From contig CAKPDP010000004.1 in the NCBI GenBank assembly GCA_934149105.1, positions 62,001 to 126,000 of the forward strand: a stretch of 64,000 nucleotides of DNA, given 5' to 3'. Source of the stretch: an uncultured Bacilli bacterium. Its GTDB lineage: Bacteria > Bacillota_I > Bacilli_A > RF39 > UBA660. A model generated the notes under the pieces. That model did not search any database, had not been told where the DNA came from, and worked only from the letters and a program-made list of their open reading frames with translations. Shown piece by piece: positions 15,503 to 23,533 of this stretch (the stretch's first letter is position 1; the number at the start of each line of letters is the position of its first letter). Position numbers and translations under genes: made by a program.

Positions 15503-16739
15503 AGATCTATTTAAACTAGCTAACTCTAAATTTCAAAGAGAGCCCCGAAATATCATTATAATTATTATTTCTACTCTTTGTATTTGTCTTTCTTTTCTCT
15601 CTCTTACCATCTACTTTAGTTATAATAATTTAACTGATAACATGATAAATAAAAATATTAATTTTAGAGCCTTTGAAACTACTCTTATTACCAATAATTA
15701 TGAAAAAGAAATAACATCCTTAAAACAAACTAAACATATTATTGAAGTCCTAGATAGCACGGACAATATCTTTACTATCAAAACTGATGCTTTTCTAGAT
15801 CAAAACTATGATGGAACTATTAATCTTCTTCCCATAACTGCTAATCTTACTGTTGAAGTAGGGAAGGGGAGTACTATAACTTCTGAAGATACTGGTAAAA
15901 TGATTTGTCCACAAGACTTTTTCCCCGATAGTTCTATTGATACAACAGGCGTTGATAAAACCAGACTTCTATCTCAAGAGACAATCTTAAATCAAAATTT
16001 AACCTTTTACTATCAAAGTTATAATTACACTCTTCCAACAAAAGCTCCTACCTCTACTGTTAAATATAAAGACTTTCAAATAGTAGGAGTATATAATAGT
16101 GCTAAAGTTATGAATACTAATAATACTTGTTATGTCTCTCTAAAAGAACTTCAAGCTTTAGTTACTAGTTATCGTGGTAATTATACTGATGTTTATCCTG
16201 AATATTCTAAGTCTGTAATCATTTATCTTGATAGTTATAGTAATATGGATAAAGTTAAAAAATCTTTACAAGAATTAGGCTATACTAATTTAACTAACGT
16301 CCAAGAATTAGATACTAGTTATTCCTTAATGCTTAAATTTATTTGTATCTTTTTAACAGTCATATCTATAGCTACTTCTTTAATAGTAGAGTTATTATAT
16401 TTAAAGAAAAAAAGTATTGATGATATTCATTCTATGGGACTTTTACGCTCTATAGGTTACAGTAAACAAGATACTAAAAAAATCTATATCCTTCAAAATT
16501 ACTATTTATTTATTATTGCTTACTTTATAAGCACCCTTATCTTTTTAATTATTTATAAAATATTTTCTAATTCTTCTATCTCTTTCTTAGCTTTCTATAA
16601 CACTACTCTTACTCTAAATCCTCTAATCTTTATCATATCTCTTCTAATCTATATTTTGATACCTGTCTTAATTTCTCATATCTTTGTTAATATAAATCTT
16701 CATAAAGAAATTTCTCTCATGTTAAAAATGGACAATTAA
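15492..16739 (+). CDS. FtsX/MacB-type ABC permease
   Basis: 415 residues. N-terminal helix (about 18-42), an extracytoplasmic domain of about 220 residues resembling MacB periplasmic-core architecture, and three C-terminal helices (about 278-300, 332-356, 372-400). The cytosolic coupling segment DDIHSMGLLRSIGYSKQD resembles the FtsX-family consensus between the first two of these helices. It overlaps the ATPase gene and is the most canonical permease of this module; the three 381-residue proteins may be alternative or additional subunits. Confidence 0.8.
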   Translation: MKNKDLFKLANSKFQREPRNIIIIIISTLCICLSFLSLTIYFSYNNLTDNMINKNINFRAFETTLITNNYEKEITSLKQTKHIIEVLDSTDNIFTIKTDAFLDQNYDGTINLLPITANLTVEVGKGSTITSEDTGKMICPQDFFPDSSIDTTGVDKTRLLSQETILNQNLTFYYQSYNYTLPTKAPTSTVKYKDFQIVGVYNSAKVMNTNNTCYVSLKELQALVTSYRGNYTDVYPEYSKSVIIYLDSYSNMDKVKKSLQELGYTNLTNVQELDTSYSLMLKFICIFLTVISIATSLIVELLYLKKKSIDDIHSMGLLRSIGYSKQDTKKIYILQNYYLFIIAYFISTLIFLIIYKIFSNSSISFLAFYNTTLTLNPLIFIISLLIYILIPVLISHIFVNINLHKEISLMLKMDN

Positions 16740-16767
16740 AAAATACTACCGCAAGATAGTATTTTTT
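16740..16767. terminator. Bidirectional terminator
   Basis: AAAATACTA (16740-16748), 8-base loop, TAGTATTTT (16757-16765), with T runs on both strands. It lies between the convergent permease and lemA genes. Confidence 0.8.
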
Positions 16768-16768
16768 A

Positions 16769-17320
16769 CTATAACTTAAAGTCCTCAAAATCATCATCAG
16801 CCATATTCTTTCTATCAAAATATAACTTCTCTTGATACTTATTCAAAAGAGCAATGATTCTATAAGGAAATTTATTTATTAATCTATTATATTCCGAAAT
16901 ATTCTTATTATAATAATTTATTTCAATATCTAACTTATCATTAACATCTTCTATATTCTTAATTAATTTCTCTATCTCTTCGTTATTAGCTATCTCTTCA
17001 TTTTCATCTCTATAAGTAAGTAGCTCATTATAAGCCGTAACCAATTTTCTTAATAATTCAAAATTACCAATCTTTCTACTTCTTAATTTAACTATCTCTT
17101 CAAAAGAATCATTCTTAACTTCTTCATTTTTACTCTTAATTATCGATACACATCTATTTATAAAATCATACTTACTTCTAAGTGAAGTATCGATAGAAGC
17201 TTCTACCTCATTAATTCTAATAATGTAATCTTGAAATCTATTATAACTACTAGCATATACTACAAAAATAACACAAATTAAAATAACCACAATAATTAAT
17301 ATAGCTATTAAAATATCCAC
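16769..17320 (-). CDS. lemA: LemA family protein
   Basis: 183 residues counted from GTG at 17320. GGAAGTGAT lies 4 bases before this GTG, the same layout as at 7312-7326; GTG 17329 lies within that site. One N-terminal membrane helix (about 1-22, rich in Ile/Val) is followed by a long helical domain. Family marks are YNRFQDYIIRINEVEASID, ELLRKLVTAYNELLTYRDE and near the C-terminus YNRLINKFPYRIIA. LemA proteins are membrane-anchored helical bundles of unsettled role. It lies 52-62 bases after gerQ on the same strand. Confidence 0.85.
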   Translation of the reverse strand: MDILIAILIIVVILICVIFVVYASSYNRFQDYIIRINEVEASIDTSLRSKYDFINRCVSIIKSKNEEVKNDSFEEIVKLRSRKIGNFELLRKLVTAYNELLTYRDENEEIANNEEIEKLIKNIEDVNDKLDIEINYYNKNISEYNRLINKFPYRIIALLNKYQEKLYFDRKNMADDDFEDFKL

Positions 17321-17381
17321 CTTAATCACTTCCTATTATGATTATAACAAAGATAGATAAGTTTGTAAATACTGGCGTTTT

Positions 17382-17771
17382 CTAATTCTGTAAGTAAAAT
17401 TCTTTATTATAATTAACTGATTCTTCGAAAGTAACAAAATCTAGATATATCATTAATACTAAGTACCATTCTCCCGTTGTTGGGTTAGAAATTATAATAT
17501 GATCACGGCCTGCTTGTTCAATAATTCCTTCAAAAACTCGGTCTTGCCATTTTATTGAGCCTGGTACCGTTACATGAAATTTAGCTTTCTTACCTCGATT
17601 TAATCTCAAGATATTCTCTACATAAGATTGCTCAGCAGGAATATTATTAGAGTTACTATAATTAGTTTGCGTCTGTTCGTAACTAGGAACTGACTGTTGA
17701 TTAGGAACAGTATTATTATTAAGACCTATTCCGGGAAAACTCGTACTAGGAAAGTAATTATTTCCATTCAT
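17382..17771 (-). CDS. gerQ: Spore coat protein GerQ
   Basis: 129 residues from ATG 17771. GTG 17789 is upstream and in frame, but AAAGGATTTGAT between them is the ribosome-binding site. The N-terminal half is Asn/Gln/Ser/Pro-rich and low complexity; the C-terminal half matches GerQ: SYVENILRLNRGKKAKFHV, then FEGIIEQAGRDHIIISNP and LVLMIYLDFVTFEE. GerQ is an inner coat protein cross-linked by transglutaminase and needed for normal action of the cortex hydrolase CwlJ in germination. Strong evidence for sporulation. Confidence 0.92.
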   Translation of the reverse strand: MNGNNYFPSTSFPGIGLNNNTVPNQQSVPSYEQTQTNYSNSNNIPAEQSYVENILRLNRGKKAKFHVTVPGSIKWQDRVFEGIIEQAGRDHIIISNPTTGEWYLVLMIYLDFVTFEESVNYNKEFYLQN

Positions 17772-17828
17772 TTTATCAAATCCTTTCACTTCTAATCATA
17801 TTATAAAAGTCAATTATTATGAAAAAAG

Positions 17829-17857
17829 TTTACATTAAAATCATTATTTGCTATAAT
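17829..17857 (+). promoter_or_regulatory. Promoter of fmt
   Basis: TTTACA (17829-17834), 17-base spacer, TGCTATAAT with TATAAT at 17852-17857. This near-consensus promoter shows that the in-frame ATG at 17819 cannot be the usual start of fmt. Confidence 0.8.
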
Positions 17858-17875
17858 AAATTTGAGATGATGAGA

Positions 17876-18817
17876 ATGCAAAAAGATTTAAAAATTATAT
17901 TTATGGGAACTCCTAAATTTGCCGTTCCTATCCTAGAAGAATTAATAAAAGATTATCATGTTGTCCTAGTTGTTTGTCAACCTGATCGGGAAAAAGATAA
18001 AAAAGGAAATCTTCTTTACCCACCTGTCAAAGAATTAGCCCTTCAGAATAATATTCCTGTTTTTCAGCCTTTAAAAGTTTACACCGATTATCAAGAAATT
18101 CTAAACTATCAGCCTGATTTAATTGTTACTTGTGCCTACGGCCAAATAATTCCCAATGAAATCCTTAACTGCCCTAAATATGGTTGTATCAACGTTCATG
18201 GTTCCTTGCTTCCTAAATTACGTGGCGGAGCACCTATTCATTGGGCCATCATTAATGGCAATAAAGAAACAGGCATTACTATTATGGACATGACTTCTAA
18301 AATGGATGCTGGTGATATTATAAGTTCTAGAAGTATTCCTATTGCCGATGATGATTACTTAGATCTAGTCTATGAAAAATTATCTTATCTAGGAAGAGAT
18401 CTTCTAAAAGAAACCCTTCCTAGCATTTTAAATCAAACTGCTACTAGAACCAAACAAGATGAAAGTAAAGTTACTTTTGGTATGAATATCAAAAAAGGAG
18501 AAGAACGAATAAACTTTAATAATAGTGCCACCAATATTCGCAATTTAATTCGTGGTCTAAATTCTCACCCTGGAGCTTATTGCCTTTTAGATGGCAAACG
18601 TCTAAAAATATATACAGCCAGTATCCTAGACCAAAAATCTTCTCTTCCTCCGGGAACTATCACTGGTCTTACTAAAGATGGTATCCTAGTAAGTACCCAA
18701 GATAATATTTTAAAAATTCAAGAAATAAAATTAGAAGGCAAAAAAAGATGCCTTGTCAGTGATTTCTTAAATGGAAATCAACATAAAGAAAGTTTAATAG
18801 GTAAGGTGTTAGAATGA
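17876..18817 (+). CDS. fmt: Methionyl-tRNA formyltransferase
   Basis: 313 residues from ATG 17876; ATGs at 17867 and 17870 are alternatives. It formylates the initiator Met-tRNA from 10-formyl-THF. Start MQKDLKIIFMGTPKFAVPIL; catalytic region GCINVHGSLLPKLRGGAPI then HWAIINGNKETGITIMDM with the Asn/His pair and GDI Asp; a C-terminal OB-type domain (about 205-313). Length fits the family. The usual def/rsmB neighbours are absent; the next gene overlaps its stop by 4 bases (ATGA). Confidence 0.95.
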   Translation: MQKDLKIIFMGTPKFAVPILEELIKDYHVVLVVCQPDREKDKKGNLLYPPVKELALQNNIPVFQPLKVYTDYQEILNYQPDLIVTCAYGQIIPNEILNCPKYGCINVHGSLLPKLRGGAPIHWAIINGNKETGITIMDMTSKMDAGDIISSRSIPIADDDYLDLVYEKLSYLGRDLLKETLPSILNQTATRTKQDESKVTFGMNIKKGEERINFNNSATNIRNLIRGLNSHPGAYCLLDGKRLKIYTASILDQKSSLPPGTITGLTKDGILVSTQDNILKIQEIKLEGKKRCLVSDFLNGNQHKESLIGKVLE

Positions 18818-19716
18818 GCTTAAGAGATTATGAAATTCAAGAAGAAATAAGAAAGAAAAGTCATCAGAAAAATAAAGACCAAGAGCCAGAACAAGAAGAC
18901 GAGTTAAAAGACGAACCTGACAAGGCCACTAATCCTGAAGATCAAAGCCCCGAATCCAATTTCAATCTTGAACCTGAAAAGAAAAATCTTTATCAAAAAT
19001 TCAAAACTGAAAAAAAATTTCGCGCTAAAGCTGAATTGATCTTCTATGGAGCTATCTTATTAATAATCATCTTAGGAGCTCAATTATCTTCTCTTTTTGG
19101 TACCAATAATTACACTCCTAGTTCTAATACTACTACCAATCAAACAGAAAATGAGCCCTCTAACTCTTTGGCCAATTCTACTACTCAGACCGATCTTTAT
19201 AAAGAACTAAATGATTATTATAATGCTAATATTAAAGTAATAGCCCTTAAAGACGGTACTACTAGTACTAGAGAATATACTCTTACTAAAGAAAAAACCG
19301 ATCCTGTAAGTACTCCAACCTTAAAGAAAATAAATTCTGATACTACTGAAACTACCTATACTATCAGTGATACTGAAGAATTCTATACTACTACTGAACC
19401 TATAACTCAGATCCCTGAAACTGATATCTTTGATCTCGTTTCTTATAAATATTTAAACTTAACTAATCTCAAAAAATATATTGCTAAGGGTACTACTGAT
19501 TACGTAACTAATTATAGTAATGGAACTGAATTAACCTCTTATAAAATACCAATCAAAACCATTATCTTAGATAATACTACCGATGATTATATTACTATCA
19601 ATGTAACTACTACTACTGATACTGTAACTTTTAAAATAGATTACACTAATCTCTTAAAAAATTCTACTATTGATAGTTGTAACGTTGAAATAACTTATAC
19701 CAATATTACCGCTTAA
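18814..19716 (+). CDS. Single-pass membrane protein, extracytoplasmic Thr-rich domain
   Basis: 300 residues. The cytosolic N-terminus (about 1-78) is highly charged and rich in Glu/Lys/Pro. One membrane helix (about 79-98, LIFYGAILLIIILGAQL). The outside part starts with an Asn/Thr/Ser linker (about 100-130) and continues as a probable beta domain rich in Thr, e.g. TVTFKIDYTNLLKN. No catalytic motif is recognised. Translationally coupled to fmt by ATGA overlap and closed by a terminator. Family unknown. Confidence 0.6.
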   Translation: MSLRDYEIQEEIRKKSHQKNKDQEPEQEDELKDEPDKATNPEDQSPESNFNLEPEKKNLYQKFKTEKKFRAKAELIFYGAILLIIILGAQLSSLFGTNNYTPSSNTTTNQTENEPSNSLANSTTQTDLYKELNDYYNANIKVIALKDGTTSTREYTLTKEKTDPVSTPTLKKINSDTTETTYTISDTEEFYTTTEPITQIPETDIFDLVSYKYLNLTNLKKYIAKGTTDYVTNYSNGTELTSYKIPIKTIILDNTTDDYITINVTTTTDTVTFKIDYTNLLKNSTIDSCNVEITYTNITA

Positions 19717-19752
19717 AAAGTTATAATCTTTCTATAACTTTTTTCTTTTTTA
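19715..19752 (+). terminator. Terminator of the fmt unit
   Basis: AAAAAGTTATA (19715-19725), 7-base loop, TATAACTTTTT (19733-19743), followed by a T-rich tail. Confidence 0.85.
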
Positions 19753-20014
19753 TCATTGCTTTTTAATTTAGTAAATTTTTTCACTTAAAAAAAGCCTAGA
19801 AATTCTCTGAAAACTGTTGTAAGCATTTGTTTAAGATGATGTACTGATTTTCGATGAGTAAAGATAGTAATATGGAAATACTTAAAGGACATGCCTATAG
19901 GCTTGAAAATCTATAACAAATAATTTCACTAAATAAAAATATTGGGTTTGTCAGTAGTAGTGCTCAGTATGAAATCTGTATTCAGATAAGTCTGTAAAGT
20001 TTTAGTCAATGTAA
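19753..20014. other. Intergenic stretch without a supported gene
   Basis: About 260 bases before the rfbA promoter. Base composition is more even than in the neighbouring AT-rich spacers, and stop codons are frequent in all frames. I see no tRNA, riboswitch core or long hairpin. It could be remnant DNA. Confidence 0.4.
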
Positions 20015-20043
20015 TTGCCAATCCATAATACTTATGTTACAAT
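20015..20043 (+). promoter_or_regulatory. Promoter of the dTDP-rhamnose operon
   Basis: TTGCCA (20015-20020), 17-base spacer, TGTTACAAT with TACAAT at 20038-20043, 30 bases before the rfbA ATG. AGGAGGT follows as SD. Confidence 0.7.
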
Positions 20044-20073
20044 TATTCTAGACTATTAATTAGGAGGTAAAAT

Positions 20074-20970
20074 ATGAAAGGAATAATTCTAGCCGGAGGA
20101 TCAGGAACCCGATTATATCCTATAACTGAAGGAATAAGTAAACAATTAGTACCAGTCTACGACAAGCCAATGATTTACTATCCGTTATCAGTTCTAATGG
20201 AAGCAGGTATTAAAGATATCCTAGTTATAACTACGGCTTCAGATCAAGCTGGATTTAAAAAATTATTACAAACTGGTGAAAAATTCGGCGTTAATATTAC
20301 ATATACTATTCAACCTAGTCCTGATGGACTAGCTCAAGCCTTTATCTTAGGCAAAGATTTTATTGGCGATGACGCCTGTGCTATGGTCTTAGGAGATAAT
20401 ATTTTTTATGGCCACGGTCTAAAAAAATTATTAAAAGAAGCTACTAATAATGCCCAAAATGGTCTAGCTACTATTTTTGGCTATCAAGTAAAAGATCCTG
20501 AACGTTTTGGTATCATGGAAATTGAAGAAACTGGAACTGAAACTCGTGTTTTAAGTGTAGAAGAAAAACCGCTAAATCCTAAAAGTGATTATGCTATAAC
20601 TGGTCTTTACTTTTATCCTAAAGGCGTTAGCCAATTAGCTAAAAAAGTAAAACCATCAGCTCGTGGAGAATTAGAAATAACTTCTTTAAACGATATGTAT
20701 CTTCAACAAAATAAATTAAGAGCCTGCTTATTAGGAGATGGTTATACTTGGTTCGATACTGGAACTTTTGACAGCCTTTTAGATGCTTCTAACATGGTTA
20801 GAACTATCGAAAATAACCGTGATAATGTTATTTGTTGTCCAGAATATATTGCTTACAAAAATAAATGGATCACTAAAGAAAGATTACAAGAAACTGCTAA
20901 TCTTTTAAAGAAAAATAGTTACGGTAAGTATCTAAATAAGATAGCTTCCAAAGAGAAAGGAAAAGAATAA
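20074..20970 (+). CDS. rfbA: Glucose-1-phosphate thymidylyltransferase
   Basis: 298 residues, standard RmlA length. Makes dTDP-glucose from dTTP and glucose-1-P, first step of dTDP-L-rhamnose synthesis. N-terminal nucleotide loop GGSGTRLYPITEGISKQLVP (residues 8-27), PMIYYPLSVLMEAGI, QPSPDGLAQAFI, the metal Asp in VLGDNIFYG (about 110-118), FGYQVKDPERFGI, EEKPLNPKSDYAITGLYFY and TWFDTGTFDSLL. Head of a four-gene unit (rfbA, D, B, C) with 1-base spacing or overlaps. Confidence 0.97.
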   Translation: MKGIILAGGSGTRLYPITEGISKQLVPVYDKPMIYYPLSVLMEAGIKDILVITTASDQAGFKKLLQTGEKFGVNITYTIQPSPDGLAQAFILGKDFIGDDACAMVLGDNIFYGHGLKKLLKEATNNAQNGLATIFGYQVKDPERFGIMEIEETGTETRVLSVEEKPLNPKSDYAITGLYFYPKGVSQLAKKVKPSARGELEITSLNDMYLQQNKLRACLLGDGYTWFDTGTFDSLLDASNMVRTIENNRDNVICCPEYIAYKNKWITKERLQETANLLKKNSYGKYLNKIASKEKGKE

Positions 20971-20971
20971 T

Positions 20972-21841
20972 ATGAAAGCATTAATAACTGGAATAACAGG
21001 CCAATTAGGCTATGACATTAAAAGAACTCTAGAAGAGTTAGGCTATACTGATATAGTTGCACCTACCTATCTTGAAATGGATATTACTAACGAAGACCAA
21101 GTTGCTTCTTATATCCTAAATAATAAACCAGATATTATCTATCATTGTGCTGCTTATACCGCTGTTGATAAAGCCGAAGAAGAACAAGAAAAATGCTATA
21201 ACATCAATGTTCTGGGAACTAGATATATTGCTAAGTATGCAAATAGAGTAGGGGCCAAATTAATCTACATTAGTACTGACTATGTTTTTCATGGCGACAA
21301 AGATGGACTTTATGAACCAACTGATCCCATAAATCCTGTTAATTATTATGGTAAAACCAAATATTTAGGTGAACAAGAAGTGATAACTAATACTTCTAAT
21401 TATATAATAACCAGAATTTCTTGGGTTTTTGGTCTTAATGGCAACAATTTTATTAAAACTATGTTACGCCTAGCTACTACTCATTCAGAATTAAATGTTG
21501 TCTCTGATCAAATTGGTAGTCCTACTTATACCAAAGACTTATCTAAATTATTAATTAAAATGTCTTTATCAGATAAAACAGGTATCTATCATGTAACTAA
21601 TGAAGGATATTGCAGCTGGGCTGAATTTGCCGAATATATCTTTAAAGAAGCTAATTTAAATGTCAAAGTAAATCCTATTTTAACTAAAGATTATAAAACC
21701 ACAGCTACTCGTCCCTTGAATTCTAAAATGGATAAAGCCAAACTCTTAGAAGATGGTTTTTATAAATTACCAACTTGGCAAGATGCCACTAAAAGATATT
21801 TAGAAGAACTAAACAAAGAAAAGGAAGTTGAAAATAAATGA
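20972..21841 (+). CDS. rfbD: dTDP-4-dehydrorhamnose reductase
   Basis: 289 residues. Last step to dTDP-L-rhamnose. SDR fold: GITGQLGYD (residues 7-15, NAD(P) loop), YHCAAYTAVDKAEEE, STDYVFHGDKDG, the YYGKTKYLGE catalytic Tyr/Lys, RISWVFGLNGNNF and TRPLNSKMD near the C-terminus. ATG one base after rfbA; its stop overlaps the start of rfbB by 4 bases. Confidence 0.95.
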   Translation: MKALITGITGQLGYDIKRTLEELGYTDIVAPTYLEMDITNEDQVASYILNNKPDIIYHCAAYTAVDKAEEEQEKCYNINVLGTRYIAKYANRVGAKLIYISTDYVFHGDKDGLYEPTDPINPVNYYGKTKYLGEQEVITNTSNYIITRISWVFGLNGNNFIKTMLRLATTHSELNVVSDQIGSPTYTKDLSKLLIKMSLSDKTGIYHVTNEGYCSWAEFAEYIFKEANLNVKVNPILTKDYKTTATRPLNSKMDKAKLLEDGFYKLPTWQDATKRYLEELNKEKEVENK

Positions 21842-22845
21842 AAATATTAGTAACCGGAGGAGCCGGATTTATAGGAAGTAATTTTATGCATTATGAGGTC
21901 AAAAAATATCCTGACGATAATTTTGTTTGCCTTGATGCCTTAACATATGCTGGAAACTATAACAGTATCAAAGATCTAGAATCTTACCCTAACTACAAAT
22001 TTGTTCATGGTGATATAACTTCTAGAGACTTTATTTATAACTTATTTGAACAAGAAAAATTTGATATCGTTATCAATTTTGCTGCTGAAAGCCATGTCGA
22101 TAACAGTATTAAAAATCCTGAGATTTTCTTACAAACCAACATTATTGGTACTAGTGTTTTACTAGATGCTTGTAGAAAATATGGCATCAAAAGATATCAT
22201 CAAATCTCAACTGATGAAGTATATGGAGACTTACCATTAGATAGACCTGATCTTCTTTTCACTGAAGAAACACCCCTTCATACTTCTAGTCCATATTCTA
22301 CTTCTAAGGCTAGTGCTGATCTCTTAGTAATGGCTTATCACAGAACTTATGGCCTTCCTGTGACTATTTCTAGATGTTCTAATAATTACGGACCTTACCA
22401 ATTCCCAGAGAAACTAATTCCTGTCGTTATCAGTAAGGCTTTAAAGAATGAAAGTATACCTGTCTATGGCCAAGGTACCAATGTTAGAGACTGGATCCAT
22501 GTTATTGATCATAATATTGGTGTTGATTTAATCGTTAGAAAGGGTCGTGATGGAGAAGTCTATAACTTAGGTGGACATTCTGAACGAACTAATATCGAAG
22601 TAGTTAAAACAATTCTTAAACAATTAGGAAAACCAGAAAGTCTTATAACCTTTGTTGAAGATAGAAAAGGTCATGATTTAAGATACGCCATTAATTCTAC
22701 TAAAGCTGAACAAGAATTAGGTTGGGATCGTACTTATACTTTTGAACAAGGTATTAAAGAAACTGTCGATTGGTATTTAAATAACACTGATTGGATCGAG
22801 AATATCCTTTCTGGTGAATATAAGAATGCTTACAAAGGAAAGTAG
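21838..22845 (+). CDS. rfbB: dTDP-glucose 4,6-dehydratase
   Basis: 335 residues. Second step of the rhamnose pathway, NAD-dependent. GGAGFIGSN (7-15), LDALTYAGN, NFAAESHVDNSI, STDEVYGDL with the Thr-Asp-Glu triad, YSTSKASADLLV catalytic Tyr/Lys, NNYGPYQFPEKLIPVVI, VRDWIHVIDH and KGHDLRYAI. All core residues are present. Confidence 0.97.
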   Translation: MKILVTGGAGFIGSNFMHYEVKKYPDDNFVCLDALTYAGNYNSIKDLESYPNYKFVHGDITSRDFIYNLFEQEKFDIVINFAAESHVDNSIKNPEIFLQTNIIGTSVLLDACRKYGIKRYHQISTDEVYGDLPLDRPDLLFTEETPLHTSSPYSTSKASADLLVMAYHRTYGLPVTISRCSNNYGPYQFPEKLIPVVISKALKNESIPVYGQGTNVRDWIHVIDHNIGVDLIVRKGRDGEVYNLGGHSERTNIEVVKTILKQLGKPESLITFVEDRKGHDLRYAINSTKAEQELGWDRTYTFEQGIKETVDWYLNNTDWIENILSGEYKNAYKGK

Positions 22846-22855
22846 GGGAGAGTAT

Positions 22856-23431
22856 ATGATAAAAAAAATAGCAACTAACTTACAAGATTGTTATATCTTA
22901 GAGCCTGATCGTTTTGGTGATGAACGTGGTTATTTTAGCCCTTTCTTCATCGCTAACGATTTACAAAAACTAGAAATTAATTTTGAAAAGGTTGTTCAAG
23001 CAAACCGTAGTAAAAGTTCTAAAGGTGTTGTCAGAGGCCTACACTTTCAAAAGAACCCTAAATGCCAAGCTAAAATAGTGGAAGTAATTCAAGGAAAAGC
23101 CATCGACGTCGTAGTAGATATTCGTAAATGTTCACCTACATACGGTAAAAGCACTAGTGTTCTCTTAACTCCTGATAATAATCGTCAACTATTTGTCCCT
23201 AGAGGTTTCGCTCATGGCTTTATCAGTTTAGAAGATAATACTATCTTTCAATATTTGATAGATAATGATTATGCCCCTGAAGAAGAGGGTGGTATCCTTT
23301 GGAATGATCCTGATCTAGGAATTGATTGGGAAGGAATGTTTAAAGAATATAACATTCAAACTCCACTCTTATCAGAAAAAGATCTAAATAGAAAACCACT
23401 CAAAGAAAGTCCTACTTACTTTGAATATTAA
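22856..23431 (+). CDS. rfbC: dTDP-4-dehydrorhamnose 3,5-epimerase
   Basis: 191 residues from ATG 22856, preceded by AGGGGAG; an in-frame ATG at 22814 would overlap rfbB and is rejected. RmlC cupin fold: CYILEPDRFGDERGYF, VRGLHFQ with the catalytic His, VEVIQGKAIDVVVDIRK, VPRGFAHGF with the second His/Asp region, FQYLIDNDYAP and a DPDLGIDW end. Completes dTDP-L-rhamnose supply for the glycosyltransferases downstream. Confidence 0.95.
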   Translation: MIKKIATNLQDCYILEPDRFGDERGYFSPFFIANDLQKLEINFEKVVQANRSKSSKGVVRGLHFQKNPKCQAKIVEVIQGKAIDVVVDIRKCSPTYGKSTSVLLTPDNNRQLFVPRGFAHGFISLEDNTIFQYLIDNDYAPEEEGGILWNDPDLGIDWEGMFKEYNIQTPLLSEKDLNRKPLKESPTYFEY

Positions 23432-23432
23432 T

Positions 23433-23470
23433 AGCAAAAATTGCTCCTCAAATTAGGTGCAATTTTTGCT
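23433..23470 (+). terminator. Terminator of the rfb operon
   Basis: AGCAAAAATTGC (23433-23444) and GCAATTTTTGCT (23459-23470), with a further CCT/AGG pairing in the loop. The T run lies within the right arm. Confidence 0.7.
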
Positions 23471-23488
23471 AACCATTTATTTCCTCTC

Positions 23489-23527
23489 CCTCCTTAATAT
23501 TTAATTCTTGCAAAATATTAAAGGAGG
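23489..23527 (+). promoter_or_regulatory. Hairpin that would cover the SD of the lysozyme gene
   Basis: CCTCCTTAATATTT (23489-23502) can pair with AAATATTAAAGGAGG (23513-23527) with one bulged A; the right arm contains the AAAGGAGG ribosome-binding site, 6 bases before the ATG at 23534. If the transcript starts upstream of 23489, translation would be masked until the stem melts or is bound. Confidence 0.55.
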
Positions 23528-23533
23528 AATTAA

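Noticed and set aside
17819..17875. N-terminal extension of fmt
   Set aside because: A near-consensus promoter lies inside the extension and the remaining 313 residues have family length.
19753..20014. Riboswitch or small RNA before rfbA
   Set aside because: No conserved core, long stem or terminator could be drawn by eye; left as unexplained spacer.
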